A stretch of DNA of 64,000 nt from Helicobacteraceae bacterium (GTDB taxonomy: Bacteria > Campylobacterota > Campylobacteria > Campylobacterales > SZUA-545), in contig JAISOU010000032.1 in the NCBI GenBank assembly GCA_031275395.1, positions 5,977 to 69,976 of the forward strand, given 5' to 3'. Within the stretch, counting starts at the first letter, position 1. Every line of letters begins with the position of its first letter. Below, in pieces: positions 17,473-26,742 of this stretch. The notes under the pieces were generated by a model. It worked only from the letters and a program-made list of their open reading frames with translations, did no database searches and had not been told where the DNA came from. The position numbers and the translations under genes were made by a program.

Positions 17473-18267
17473 TTAGAACATTCCTAATTCAATCGCCGCC
17501 ATCTCGATATATTTATTGGAAAAACGTCTCGGCAGTTTATGCGGTCTGTTTTGCTCGTAATCGTCCAATAGATCGAAAAAACGGTTCATCAGTCTGTTTA
17601 GATCGCGCAGGTTTCCGCGCGTAAGATCGTATATTCTATCAAAGTTTGCCTGACTAAAACGTTCGTAAAACTCGGAAAGCTCGCCAAGCAACAGCTTGGT
17701 TTCGATAAATCGCGGAACTTCGGCGGGCTCGATCGGGGAACAGTCGATATTTTCAAAGGTGCGCGTTCGGAAATGCTCCTTTGCCAATACGTCTTCTTGA
17801 TCGACGCGGTGAACTACGACGACAAAGCGAAAAACGCCCTCGTTTGAAAGCATTCTGATCCACTCGAGACGATCCTCGTCGTAAAGTTGCGCTTCGTCAA
17901 GTAAGATATAGATCGGCTTAATCTCTCCTTCGCTAAAAGCGGCGATAAGCCCGTGCATATCTTTCGATTTGACGGTCTTGCCATAGAGCGATTTATATAT
18001 CACAAAAAGCTGTTCGTTCGTAAAAGTCGCGCTCGAATAGAAAAACATCGGATATCGATCGCGCTGATCGTGATAGAAACGCCTCAACACATAGCTTTTG
18101 CCTGTGCCGGGCGTTCCCGTGATCAGTAAGATTTTGAATGGGTTTTTGAAAGCGTTTTCAATTCGGCTATAGACCTGACTTGTGCGCGTCAAAAGGACGT
18201 AATAAGAGTTGCTTTCGCTATCCTCAAACAACGTCCTCGCGCGCGCATAGAGCCTATCACTCGTCAT
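17473..18267 (-). CDS. mshM: MshM/ExeA/CtsP-type AAA ATPase
   Basis: 264 residues. Walker A TGTPGTGKS near residue 50, Walker B IYILLDEAQL near 125, and an AAA lid region after. ExeA-like ATPases assist secretin and pilus assembly or work in DNA uptake (CtsP in C. jejuni binds nucleotide and single-stranded DNA). The frame could begin at TTG 18270, but the ATG three bases later is preferred. The start lies within the end of the secretin gene (11-base overlap), a typical coupled arrangement. No peptidoglycan-binding domain, unlike ExeA itself, so closer to MshM/CtsP. Confidence 0.85.
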   Translation of the reverse strand: MTSDRLYARARTLFEDSESNSYYVLLTRTSQVYSRIENAFKNPFKILLITGTPGTGKSYVLRRFYHDQRDRYPMFFYSSATFTNEQLFVIYKSLYGKTVKSKDMHGLIAAFSEGEIKPIYILLDEAQLYDEDRLEWIRMLSNEGVFRFVVVVHRVDQEDVLAKEHFRTRTFENIDCSPIEPAEVPRFIETKLLLGELSEFYERFSQANFDRIYDLTRGNLRDLNRLMNRFFDLLDDYEQNRPHKLPRRFSNKYIEMAAIELGMF

Positions 18268-19831
18268 CAAACTCTTTCAGCTTGGGTTCTCTATTAACCT
18301 GAACCTCTTTGATAGATTCAAGCATAGATTCGCTAAAACCAAGCGCTTTAAGCGACGGTTGCGGTTTATTATCCACAACGATGCTAGGGGTAAGCACAAA
18401 CACAATTTCGCGATTCGTTACGCTCGTCGTTTTGGAGCCAAACAGCTTGCCCAAAAAGGGAATATCGCCTAACAACGGGATTTTATTTTCATGCACGTCG
18501 TTACGAGTGTCAATCAAACCGCCAAGTACAATCACGTCTCTATCGCGCACCCGCACAACCGAGCTAATTCTGTGGCTTTTAGTGTCGGGCGCAATTTGAC
18601 GCACGCCGAATATATCGTTGCCTAAAGTGTCTGTACCAATAAGCGGAGGTTTAATGTCATTCTCGCGCACCAGATCGCTAAAAGAGGGGTTTAACCGTAG
18701 CGTAATATAGCCGTCCTCGTCAATCTGCGGCGTAATATCCAAAAGCACGCCGACAAAAAGCGAATCGTTCTCGGCGCTCTGCGTCGAAGAACCGCTGGAA
18801 CTACCCGAAAGCGTGGTGCTAGATAGCGTTTGGTAGTTAAGATTCCTACCGACGCTAATCAGCGTGGGCTGATTGTTCATCGCAAGCACTTTAGGATTGG
18901 ATAGCGACCTTGTTTCGCCCTGCGTCTTTAAGAAGTTAAACATTCCCGCAGCGTTGAACCTTACGCCCCCGCTAAAGATAAACCCTTTATCGACGGTTCG
19001 ATCAGACGTATGTTGAGTCCACGCGTCGTTGTAATGGTAATTGCCAACAGTACCACCGCCGCTACTATCGCCAAAGTTAATCGACAGCGCCGACCAATCG
19101 ATACCGCTGGTATTCTCATCCTCTAAGAGAACTTCGTAGATCTGAACGTCGATTAACACCTGCTTTTTAAGCGAAGTAAGGAGCTTATCAAGGTATTCGC
19201 TAACGCGATCGATCTGACGACGCGTCCCCGTTACCGAAACCAAACCGCTGGTAGGATTGACGAACACGGAGTTTTTCGAACCCGCCACCGCGCCGTCTTC
19301 GGGACGGTTTAAAATAGAACCGATCTCCTCGCCAAGCGTCGTCCATAGATCAAACTTCTCTTCGGTCTTGATTGTAGTCGTGCTATCGCTACTGGAGCTA
19401 TCCGACCCAGACGAGCTACTGCTACTACCCGTAGCGGTGCCAATTTTAACGTCTGCGCTACTCGATCCAGAGCGGCTGTTATTAACGAAATCCACTCTGA
19501 ACAACCGCGTATCCAAATAACGAATAGTTAGCAGATCGTTAACAAGCGTTCCGTGCAAATTCGCTCTCTGCAAGAAGAAATCGACCGCCTCGTCGGCGCT
19601 AACCGCGCGTAGGGTTACATAACCGATCTGCGCCGATTCAAACTGCGCTTGAGTCCCCTCCCCTTCAAGCGAAAGCGATAAATCGCACTCGTCAATAATC
19701 GACAAGAGCGCGTCTTTAAGCCCGATCGGCTCCTTGATCGACACGTCAAATCTTTCCCCAGGGCAAGCCGCGTATGTTGCGACCGCCAAAGCGAACGCAA
19801 TAGTCAATGCTCTCAGCGCTCTCATTTTCAT
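18257..19831 (-). CDS. mshL: Secretin MshL/CtsD-like outer-membrane channel
   Basis: 524 residues with a signal peptide (cleavage after about AATYAA). An STN-like N domain follows (about 25-110), then a Ser/Thr-rich linker near 125-160, a secretin N1-type domain and the C-terminal secretin domain ending with RDVIVLGGLIDTRNDV, the family signature, and IPLLGDIPFLGKLFG. It should form the multimeric outer-membrane pore through which a pilus or incoming DNA passes. The low-complexity Ser tract replaces a structured linker. It overlaps the upstream MshK-like gene by four bases and the MshM-like gene downstream by 11. Confidence 0.92.
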   Translation of the reverse strand: MKMRALRALTIAFALAVATYAACPGERFDVSIKEPIGLKDALLSIIDECDLSLSLEGEGTQAQFESAQIGYVTLRAVSADEAVDFFLQRANLHGTLVNDLLTIRYLDTRLFRVDFVNNSRSGSSSADVKIGTATGSSSSSSGSDSSSSDSTTTIKTEEKFDLWTTLGEEIGSILNRPEDGAVAGSKNSVFVNPTSGLVSVTGTRRQIDRVSEYLDKLLTSLKKQVLIDVQIYEVLLEDENTSGIDWSALSINFGDSSGGGTVGNYHYNDAWTQHTSDRTVDKGFIFSGGVRFNAAGMFNFLKTQGETRSLSNPKVLAMNNQPTLISVGRNLNYQTLSSTTLSGSSSGSSTQSAENDSLFVGVLLDITPQIDEDGYITLRLNPSFSDLVRENDIKPPLIGTDTLGNDIFGVRQIAPDTKSHRISSVVRVRDRDVIVLGGLIDTRNDVHENKIPLLGDIPFLGKLFGSKTTSVTNREIVFVLTPSIVVDNKPQPSLKALGFSESMLESIKEVQVNREPKLKEFDDE

Positions 19832-20241
19832 CCACCTACCTTCACGATGTATTTGTTTTTCTGCGCGCCGTCGTTTAACGATAGCGCCTTTCTTGCTTTG
19901 CCGTTGATTAAGATCACGGAATCAACCAACACTCTTTGAATCCTCCAACCGCCAACGGTCGTTTCCCCCGCCTTCTTCCACTCGCCGTTAATTAACGCCC
20001 TAGTCCCTATAACCGATTCCAACTTCGGCTCTTTGGGCGCCGCTACCGCCACGACGGGAGCGCCCCCCTCGTCGAGTCTTGGCGGATAGAAAAACGGATT
20101 GCGAAAGAACGGCAACTCGGGACGATTCGCTTCCGCGATCTCCGTCATCTGCGATTCTACGATCTCAATATCCTTTGGATCGGGTTGCGCGGCGCCAAAA
20201 ACCAACGAAGCGCCTAAAACTAACAGAACGATCTTTTTCAT
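19828..20241 (-). CDS. MshK/CtsR-position periplasmic protein
   Basis: 137 residues from the ATG at 20241, which overlaps the stop of the upstream gene (ATGA). A TTG 12 bases earlier is an alternative. Signal peptide MKKIVLLVLGASLVFGA, then a short acidic segment, PFFRNPFFYPPRL, and a beta-rich C-terminus (ALINGEWKKAGETTVGGWRIQ; VILINGKARKALSL) resembling the small PilP/GspC-type domain that contacts secretins. Assigned by position between MshJ and MshL homologues and by size; sequence identity to MshK not tested. Confidence 0.65.
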   Translation of the reverse strand: MKKIVLLVLGASLVFGAAQPDPKDIEIVESQMTEIAEANRPELPFFRNPFFYPPRLDEGGAPVVAVAAPKEPKLESVIGTRALINGEWKKAGETTVGGWRIQRVLVDSVILINGKARKALSLNDGAQKNKYIVKVGG

Positions 20242-20885
20242 CTTAGCCCCCAAAGTACGCTTTTAGCCTTAAACGCCACGCGATTTTCCTCGTCGATTTC
20301 AAGCGATAACGCCTCGATCGGCGTAATCTTTTCGCTCGCCTCGACCAAAAAGAGATAACGAAGTACGGAGGTAAAACCGCCGCGCCCGTTAAGATCAACC
20401 GACATAACGGGATTGAAGCCGGGTTTCTCCGCTTCGACTACGTTCTCCTGAACGAGAATCGAAACTTGGTAATCCGTAGCTTTTTGGGTAACAAAGTCCA
20501 AATGTTGCGCCCACTCCAACCGCGTAAAGAATAGGTGATCGAGCTCGGTTAAACGCGATTGGATATAAGCTTCGGTCGCCACAACGCGTTCAATGTTGTC
20601 TTGTAATAATTGCGTTTCGACGCGCAATCGCTCGACCTCTTGCAATCCGCCGCTTTGCCTGAAGTCTTCGATCTCCTTATAATTTCTCTCATAAATCGCT
20701 CGCTTTTCCACGCTAACCTTCTCGACCTTTGGAATGACAAACTTCCAGTCTCCCAGTAAAAGCAACGCGGGAATCGCAAGGGCGATCAGATAAAGCTCGT
20801 TTGACTTGCGAGATTTCAGCCAATCGTCTAGCCGCGTAACCAAAGAGTCAAACTTGGCTCCCAGTCCTTCATTTTTGGCGCTCAT
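20238..20885 (-). CDS. mshJ: MshJ/PilO-like inner-membrane alignment protein
   Basis: 215 residues: one membrane segment (about 30-48), a coiled-coil stretch (about 55-105, EKRAIYERNYKEIEDFRQS) and a periplasmic ferredoxin-like domain (about 120-215). This is the PilO/GspM/MshJ architecture that, with PilN-type partners, links the cytoplasmic motor to the secretin. It overlaps both neighbours by four bases (ATGA type), so all of these genes are almost certainly translated from one message. Confidence 0.78.
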   Translation of the reverse strand: MSAKNEGLGAKFDSLVTRLDDWLKSRKSNELYLIALAIPALLLLGDWKFVIPKVEKVSVEKRAIYERNYKEIEDFRQSGGLQEVERLRVETQLLQDNIERVVATEAYIQSRLTELDHLFFTRLEWAQHLDFVTQKATDYQVSILVQENVVEAEKPGFNPVMSVDLNGRGGFTSVLRYLFLVEASEKITPIEALSLEIDEENRVAFKAKSVLWGLR

Positions 20886-22408
20886 GGCAACCTCACTTTC
20901 AGCTCGGCGGTAAACGCGCCGTTTTCGCCTTTAACAATCTTGTTCAACTCGGGTTGATAGTTGTCTTCGGCTAACCGTTCAAGCAATTTGGTAATTTGGG
21001 TGTCGCGTCCCGCTCTAATCTGCGCCGCAACGCCGCGTCCCTTCATATCGATCGATACAAGACGCACGCTTAACTCCGTTAGCCGTTCAAACAAACCCGC
21101 CAAACCGGTCGCCGCAGGTTGCGACAAAACGCGCATCTCGTGAACTTTGGTAAGCAGTCCTTTTGCGTCGTTTAGTTTAGTTTGCTCGGCTTGTAGTTGC
21201 GCTTGCAACGTATCGCGCTGCCCGATAAGCATCGCTCGCTCGCTCTTTAAACGTTCAAAGGTGTCCCGCGTCTGTTGTAGATCCGACATCTGAGCTTTAT
21301 CCCTATACATAAACCAACCGATAAGTCCGCCGTAGTATAGAGGCCAAGCAAGCGCGACGACCAAAGACGCCGCGATCCAAGCGACCGCTTTCCCTCCAGG
21401 TCTTGATAAAAGCGAGCCCGGTCGGCTTTTTACCGTGCAATTAAAAGGGTTCGCGTTAAGGTTATTGACGATGTTATCCGCTTCAAGAAGCGTAAGCACC
21501 GCCATCTGATCGACGTATTGATCGCTTTTTGTGAAGAAGGGCGTATAAAAGACAAACTCGTGTCCTTCAATCTCCAAAAGCTCCTGCGCTAAATCCTCAA
21601 GACCCGGCACAGTCCCTTCGCTCGTACCGATAAAGACGCGATCAAGATTGGTTACGCCGGCGATCCTGCCCGCGTAGAGCAGTATGTTTTTAACGCCGAA
21701 AAGCGCGTTTGAAATTGCCTCGCGCAAGTCAGCCAACGCGCTAAGGTTCTGCTCCTTATTCTCGCTTGCCGAAGCGCTTGTGAGCATCGAAACAAAGTCT
21801 TCGTACTCCATTCGCGCATGGCTTAACTGCGAGTAGGAATCCATCAGCTTCTTGATGCCGTGATCCTGACTTTTGCCATAGACGTATTCGCCGCCTTCAA
21901 AAATCGAGATAACGAGAGAATCTTTTTGGAAATAGATGAAAACGTCGCGCTTTGGCTCCAAAATGTTGGCGTTGTAAAGCGCGTAAGGAAGAGTGCTGGT
22001 AGGAACTACCGAATCGATATACGGCGCGTAAGAAAGAAGCGAATTCGTCGCGCCCTCTAGCGCGCCAAACGAAGCCGCTATAGCTCCTATCGTCCATTGT
22101 CGTTCGTCCTGCCGACTGATCCGTTTCGTAAAAGAGGTCTTGTATTCCAACATCGGGTTTAACCCCGCGTCTTGGAACACTTTGATCTCGACATTCTCGG
22201 CTAGCTGCTCGTTCGTCATATCCCGAGCAACGTCGAACTGGTGGAAAATAAGCTCTTTATCCGGAAACGCTACTACTGTACATCCCGGATTTTCAAGCTC
22301 CGCCAGATCGTCTTGCCTGACCTCGTCGCCTAATAGCGTCCAACATTTGTCGGGCGTGGAAGCTAAGTAAGCGACCCTTGCCTTAGACGCTAGTTTGTTG
22401 TTTGCCAA
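20882..22408 (-). CDS. mshI: MshI-like protein, PilM-PilN fusion
   Basis: 508 residues. An actin-like PilM-type domain (about 1-340) is followed by a membrane segment (about 345-370, VAWIAASLVVALAWPLYYGG) and a PilN-type periplasmic coiled coil plus globular end (about 380-508). Fusing the cytoplasmic clamp and bitopic partner in one chain is the MshI design. Start is TTG at 22408 with a perfect AAGGAGG six bases away. It is the first gene of the minus-strand msh-like operon; the upstream csd6 gene ends 28 bases earlier, so readthrough from it is possible. Confidence 0.82.
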   Translation of the reverse strand: MANNKLASKARVAYLASTPDKCWTLLGDEVRQDDLAELENPGCTVVAFPDKELIFHQFDVARDMTNEQLAENVEIKVFQDAGLNPMLEYKTSFTKRISRQDERQWTIGAIAASFGALEGATNSLLSYAPYIDSVVPTSTLPYALYNANILEPKRDVFIYFQKDSLVISIFEGGEYVYGKSQDHGIKKLMDSYSQLSHARMEYEDFVSMLTSASASENKEQNLSALADLREAISNALFGVKNILLYAGRIAGVTNLDRVFIGTSEGTVPGLEDLAQELLEIEGHEFVFYTPFFTKSDQYVDQMAVLTLLEADNIVNNLNANPFNCTVKSRPGSLLSRPGGKAVAWIAASLVVALAWPLYYGGLIGWFMYRDKAQMSDLQQTRDTFERLKSERAMLIGQRDTLQAQLQAEQTKLNDAKGLLTKVHEMRVLSQPAATGLAGLFERLTELSVRLVSIDMKGRGVAAQIRAGRDTQITKLLERLAEDNYQPELNKIVKGENGAFTAELKVRLP

Positions 22409-22414
22409 TCTATC

Positions 22415-22421
22415 CCTCCTT
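22415..22421 (-). promoter_or_regulatory. Strong ribosome binding site of the msh-like operon
   Basis: AAGGAGG with a six-base spacer to a TTG start. The perfect Shine-Dalgarno sequence compensates the weak start codon and fixes the start of the MshI-like protein. Confidence 0.85.
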
Positions 22422-22436
22422 CTCCCTAAGCTAAGT

Positions 22437-23417
22437 TTAGCGCTCTAACGCTATCTCGAAGCGATCGCCGCTTTTGCGAAGATAGAGTTCCTTCACGCGA
22501 CTCGAACTATGGGTTCTTGCCTTGTAATCTTGCCAAAAACTCGCCTTATAGATCAACTCGTTAAGCGAATTTGGGTAAGGAACCACTTCAATATCGGAAA
22601 ATTCAATTCTTTTTGTTTCGCCTTTTCCGAAAATTAAACGTTTAATCTTATCAAAGTCTAACCTTGAAATACCATCCGATCTGCGAAAATCTTTTGCATA
22701 AAGCGCCAAATATCCCTCTAAATCGTTGTTTTTCCACGTCCAGCGCCACTTATAGATCGTCGCTAAGACCAGAGCGATATCCTCTTTGCGCGCCTCTAAA
22801 ACGCCGTTTTCGTTAATCAAAAGCGCTATTTTCTTGTGATCGACTTGCGTTTCAAGCGAGCTTAACGCCTCGTTGTCGATCGCCACGCACCCTTTTGTGT
22901 TTGGATTTTGACGCGAACCGTTTAGCGGAAACCCGTGCAACCATATCCCGTGCCCCGTCTTTTTAAGCATACGATCGAAGGCGTTGGGGTAGTTGGTAAC
23001 ATAGGCAAGCGGGCCATAGTATGGATCGTATAGTCCTCCGCCGTTTTGCTTCAGTTTAGACGCGATGTCGTAAGCTCCGACCGGCGTTTTATTATCGCCC
23101 GCTTTGAACTTATCGCCAACCGCGTCGCCCATCGTCGCGTCGTAGTCGGCGATATGGGTTAGTTTGCTCTCTTTGTAGTCGTAAAACGACAAACGCCGCG
23201 CCGCTTTATCGACGATCAAGATATGCTTTTGCGATTCAAAATAGCCAAAGCGCGTCTCTATTTTTTGAAGCCGTTCTAGCCAATAACTCGGATCGCTAAG
23301 CGTTTCGTTCGCCTTGATCTCCAGCGCTTCTAACCCTTTGCTACGATAAATATCCGCGAAATCTTCCGCCGCGACCAGGTCGATCGCAAACGCGAAAAGA
23401 AACCAAAATTTCCTCAT
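22437..23417 (-). CDS. csd6: L,D-carboxypeptidase/transpeptidase Csd6/Pgp2-like
   Basis: 326 residues with signal peptide, N-terminal helical region, YkuD catalytic domain and C-terminal NTF2-like domain (about 220-320, IYKWRWTWKNNDLEGYLALY), the three-part build of H. pylori Csd6 and C. jejuni Pgp2. Catalytic residues are visible: His161 in HGFPLNGS and Cys177 in NTKGCVAID. Csd6 trims tetrapeptides of peptidoglycan to tripeptides and is needed for helical cell shape. Located next to era-hslU-hslV-rplI exactly as in H. pylori; overlaps era by four bases. Predicts a curved or helical cell. Confidence 0.92.
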   Translation of the reverse strand: MRKFWFLFAFAIDLVAAEDFADIYRSKGLEALEIKANETLSDPSYWLERLQKIETRFGYFESQKHILIVDKAARRLSFYDYKESKLTHIADYDATMGDAVGDKFKAGDNKTPVGAYDIASKLKQNGGGLYDPYYGPLAYVTNYPNAFDRMLKKTGHGIWLHGFPLNGSRQNPNTKGCVAIDNEALSSLETQVDHKKIALLINENGVLEARKEDIALVLATIYKWRWTWKNNDLEGYLALYAKDFRRSDGISRLDFDKIKRLIFGKGETKRIEFSDIEVVPYPNSLNELIYKASFWQDYKARTHSSSRVKELYLRKSGDRFEIALER

Positions 23418-24310
23418 TCCCCTCCCTTATAGCCTAATTTGGCAAGACTCGAGTCTTGTTTCCTCCAATTTGGAAGCAAGACGACCTTTAACTCCAAAAA
23501 AACCTTCTTGCGCGAAAATTGTTCCATTATTATCCTTGCCTTCCGTCCGATACGTTTGATTGTAGCGCCGTTTTTGCCGATCGCCATTGCTTTATGCGAA
23601 GGTTTTTCCGCGAAGATCGTAGCGCTAATTCGATCGAGCGTCGCGCCCTCCTCAAAGCTCTGCGCCTCTACTCCGCAGGCGTATGGCGCCTCGTCGCTTA
23701 AGGAGTCGAAAATCGCTTCGCGGATCATCTCGGCGTATATTTCGCGCATCGTCGCGTCGGTTAGCTCGTCGGGATCGTAATAAAAGGGGTGATCGGGCAG
23801 ATTTCGCGCGATTTCAAATAAAAGCGCGTTAAAATCCTTTTTTTTCGCGCTAATCGGCGCGATCGCCAAAAAACGATCGGAAAAAGACTGATACTCGGCG
23901 AGTTTTTTAATTCTTTGTTCATAGTTAAAATGATCCGATTTTGTTAATGCGACAATATGTTTTTTATCCCCCGCGATCGCAAGAAAGTTCTCGTAATCGC
24001 GGGTTTGATCCGCCATATCGGCTAAAAAAACGCTTAAATCGGCGTTTTCGATCGCGCTTAGAGCCTCGCGCCGCATAAACTCGTTTAGCTTGCCGTCCCT
24101 TTTATCCAGCCCCGGCGTGTCGATAAAGATAATCTGCGCGTTTTCATACATCACGATCGCAAGCTGTCTTTTGCGCGTCGCGCCCGCTTTGCGGCTAGTT
24201 AGGGCGATTCGATCCCCGATCATCGCGTTGATCAGGGAGCTTTTACCCGCATTGGGACGGCCGATCAAAGCGACAAAGCCCGCTTTAGAGGATATATCTG
24301 GCGGCGTCAT
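23414..24310 (-). CDS. era: GTPase Era
   Basis: 298 residues. G1 GRPNAGKSSLIN, G3 DTPG (IIFIDTPGLD), G4 TKSD and a C-terminal KH domain with AIGKNGATIKRIG that binds the 3' end of 16S rRNA. Era helps 30S maturation and couples ribosome assembly to growth. The first codons overlap the end of hslU by 26 bases; no later ATG lies before the G1 motif at an appropriate distance, so this start is kept. Part of the conserved rplI-hslV-hslU-era-csd6 block. Confidence 0.96.
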   Translation of the reverse strand: MTPPDISSKAGFVALIGRPNAGKSSLINAMIGDRIALTSRKAGATRKRQLAIVMYENAQIIFIDTPGLDKRDGKLNEFMRREALSAIENADLSVFLADMADQTRDYENFLAIAGDKKHIVALTKSDHFNYEQRIKKLAEYQSFSDRFLAIAPISAKKKDFNALLFEIARNLPDHPFYYDPDELTDATMREIYAEMIREAIFDSLSDEAPYACGVEAQSFEEGATLDRISATIFAEKPSHKAMAIGKNGATIKRIGRKARIIMEQFSRKKVFLELKVVLLPNWRKQDSSLAKLGYKGGE

Positions 24311-25616
24311 CGCTCTTGAAAACTTGATCGAGTTTGCTATGTATCAAATCGGCGCTAATCGCGATTTTCTTTCCCGCGTTCTCGTCGGCTTCAAAGCTGA
24401 TCTCCTCTAAAGCCTTTTCCATAATCGTGTGCAAACGCCTCGCTCCTATATCCTCGGTCTTGTCGTTCGCCTGTTTTGCCAGACTCGCCATAGCGCGCAA
24501 AGCCGAATCGTCAAAATCCAGCTCCACCCCTTCGGTCCGCATAAGCGCGACGTATTGCTTAATAAGCGAGTTTTTTGGCGTGGCTAAAATCTGATACAGA
24601 TCGTTTTCGTCCAAAGAGTTCATCTCTACGCGAAGCGGAAAACGCCCCTGCAACTCGGCGATTAGATCGCTGGGTTTTGTCATGTGAAACGCGCCCGCGC
24701 CGATAAATAGAATATGATCGGTGCCGATCGCGCCGTATTTTGTGGAGACGCTACTGCCCTCGACGATCGGCAATAGATCGCGCTGAACGCCCTCTTTGCT
24801 CGGATCGCCGCTGCGAGAAGCGCCGTTTGGAAGCGCGATCTTGTCCATCTCGTCGATAAAGATAATACCGCCCTCCCCCGCTCTTTGCAACGCCTCGCGC
24901 CGCACTTTTTCCATATCCAGCAAACGATCGGACGCCTCTTGGCGCAAAATCTCCTTCGCCTCTTTCACGCTCGTCTCTTTTTTGACGGGCGCGTTCATCT
25001 GCCCGAACATCTTTCCTAGCGACTCTTGAATCCGCGCCATCTCCGGCGGCAGATTGTCCAATCCCGATACCTCTACGTGCGTTTTGGGCGAAATCTCGAC
25101 CTCTATGTTTAAGCGATCGACCTCGCCGTTTTTCACTTTGGACTTCATCGCCTCTTTCGCCGCCTTTTGCTGCGCTATCAACTCCTGCGAAGCGCCCTTT
25201 GGAAGCGGCGGAACTAGCTCGGAAGCGATCTTTTCATAGACGTAATCGTTAAGCTCCGGTTCTTGGCGCTCTAGCTCCTCCTCCTTAACGATCTTAATCG
25301 CCGCGAAAACCAGATCGCGCACCATCGATTCCACGTCGCGCCCGACAAAGCCGACTTCCGTATATTTCGTCGCCTCGACCTTGACAAACGGCAGTTTTAA
25401 AAGTTTCGCCATTCTGCGGGCGATCTCGGTTTTGCCTACGCCAGTAGGGCCGATCAGTAGGATATTCTTGGGCAAAACCTCTTCGCGTATATCGCCCTCT
25501 AGCTTTAATCGCCTCCAGCGGTTTCTTAACGCGATCGCGATCGCTTTTTTCGCGTCGTTCTGACCGATAATAAAATCGTCTAAGTATTTGACAATCTCTT
25601 TTGGGGTTAGATTCAT
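24285..25616 (-). CDS. hslU: HslU, ATPase subunit of the HslUV protease
   Basis: 443 residues starting MNLTPKEIVKYLDDFIIGQ, the invariant HslU opening. Walker A GPTGVGKTEIARRMA (about 50-65), the intermediate (I) domain around 110-235, Walker B IIFIDEMDKIA and a sensor region near the C-terminus. The hexameric ring unfolds substrates for HslV. It starts two bases after the hslV stop. Standard length. Confidence 0.97.
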   Translation of the reverse strand: MNLTPKEIVKYLDDFIIGQNDAKKAIAIALRNRWRRLKLEGDIREEVLPKNILLIGPTGVGKTEIARRMAKLLKLPFVKVEATKYTEVGFVGRDVESMVRDLVFAAIKIVKEEELERQEPELNDYVYEKIASELVPPLPKGASQELIAQQKAAKEAMKSKVKNGEVDRLNIEVEISPKTHVEVSGLDNLPPEMARIQESLGKMFGQMNAPVKKETSVKEAKEILRQEASDRLLDMEKVRREALQRAGEGGIIFIDEMDKIALPNGASRSGDPSKEGVQRDLLPIVEGSSVSTKYGAIGTDHILFIGAGAFHMTKPSDLIAELQGRFPLRVEMNSLDENDLYQILATPKNSLIKQYVALMRTEGVELDFDDSALRAMASLAKQANDKTEDIGARRLHTIMEKALEEISFEADENAGKKIAISADLIHSKLDQVFKSDDAARYIL

Positions 25617-25618
25617 AT

Positions 25619-26155
25619 TTAGGCTTTCAAGGTTAATGTTTTTATATTTTGATTGGTGTAGATACAGATTTCGCCCGCGATTTTCAGCGACTCTTCCACC
25701 AATTTTTCGGGATCGAGGTTTGAAAATGCGCGCAAGGCTCTAGCGGCGCTTAAAGCGAACGTTCCGCCGCTTCCAATCGCCGCCAAAGCGTTGTCTTCAG
25801 GCTCGATCACGTCGCCCGCGCCGCTTAGCACAAAGAGGTTTTTGGTATTTAGCGCGATCATCATCGCCTCCAAGCGCCGTAACATCTTGTCGCTTCGCCA
25901 CGCTTTAGCGAAAGCGATCGCGCTTTTAAGCAGATCGCCCTTTTGCGAATCCAAAATCCGCTCAAACATATCAAAAAGCGTAAAAGCGTCCGCCGTAGAT
26001 CCCGCGAAACCCGACAAAATCTTGCCGCCGCACAACGTTCTGATCTTTACCGCGTTGTTTTTCATCACCGTCGCGCCTAGGCTAACCTGTCCGTCGCCGC
26101 CAATTACCGCTAGATCGTCCGAGCGGTAAGCGAGTATCGTCGTCGCTTCAAACAT
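25619..26155 (-). CDS. hslV: HslV, proteolytic subunit of HslUV
   Basis: 178 residues. The precursor opens [10 protein letters not shown]; the catalytic threonine becomes N-terminal after removal of four residues (MFEA), the usual HslV pattern. [14 protein letters not shown] and [16 protein letters not shown] are signature segments of the bacterial proteasome-like peptidase. It forms a double hexamer that degrades proteins fed by HslU. Seven bases downstream of rplI on the same strand. Confidence 0.97.
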   Translation of the reverse strand: MFEATTILAYRSDDLAVIGGDGQVSLGATVMKNNAVKIRTLCGGKILSGFAGSTADAFTLFDMFERILDSQKGDLLKSAIAFAKAWRSDKMLRRLEAMMIALNTKNLFVLSGAGDVIEPEDNALAAIGSGGTFALSAARALRAFSNLDPEKLVEESLKIAGEICIYTNQNIKTLTLKA

Positions 26156-26162
26156 CGCTTGC

Positions 26163-26606
26163 CTACTCGCCGACGACGTCGGCTTTAAAGCGCGGGTGAA
26201 TCCCGCGCCCTAATTTCACGCTAATCTCGTAAAGCCCAGTCGCTTTGATCGCGCCGTCCATCTCTATATCTTTTTTGTCGATTTCAAGCCCGTTTGCCTT
26301 TAACGCTTCGGCTACGTCCTCTTTTTTAAGCGCGCCGAAAAGCGATCCGTTCGCGCCGACCTTTTTTACGATCTTTATCGTTACGCTCTCCAATTTTGTC
26401 GCAAGCTTTTTTAGCTCCTCGAGGCGCGCCTGTTCGCCCTCCGCTCGCGCCTTTTCCTTTGCCTGCCATTGGCGGACTACCGCGTCTGTGGCAAGTTTCG
26501 CCAGCCCCTTGGCGATCAAAAAGTTCTGCCCGTAACCCTCTTTTACCTCTTTGATCTCGCCCGCTCTGCCCAAAGATTTGACCTCTTTTAATAGCAATAC
26601 CTTCAT
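26163..26606 (-). CDS. rplI: Ribosomal protein bL9
   Basis: 147 residues beginning [18 protein letters not shown] with the signature [13 protein letters not shown]. The start is the ATG at 26606 preceded by AGGA; an upstream in-frame start would add 11 foreign residues. N-terminal domain, long connecting helix ([20 protein letters not shown]) and C-terminal domain are all present. First gene of the rplI-hslV-hslU-era-csd6 block; divergent from the DUF945 genes. Confidence 0.97.
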   Translation of the reverse strand: MKVLLLKEVKSLGRAGEIKEVKEGYGQNFLIAKGLAKLATDAVVRQWQAKEKARAEGEQARLEELKKLATKLESVTIKIVKKVGANGSLFGALKKEDVAEALKANGLEIDKKDIEMDGAIKATGLYEISVKLGRGIHPRFKADVVGE

Positions 26607-26742
26607 TTTTCGTCCTGTTTTTGAGATTTTTACGACCAAAGCTTTATATTTTATCAGGTCGCGGCTTTTGCCCCCGCTTTATTATTAAATTAAGCTAGGA
26701 TTCGATAGGCTACGCGGCGTTTTTTACATTTTAAGGATAACA

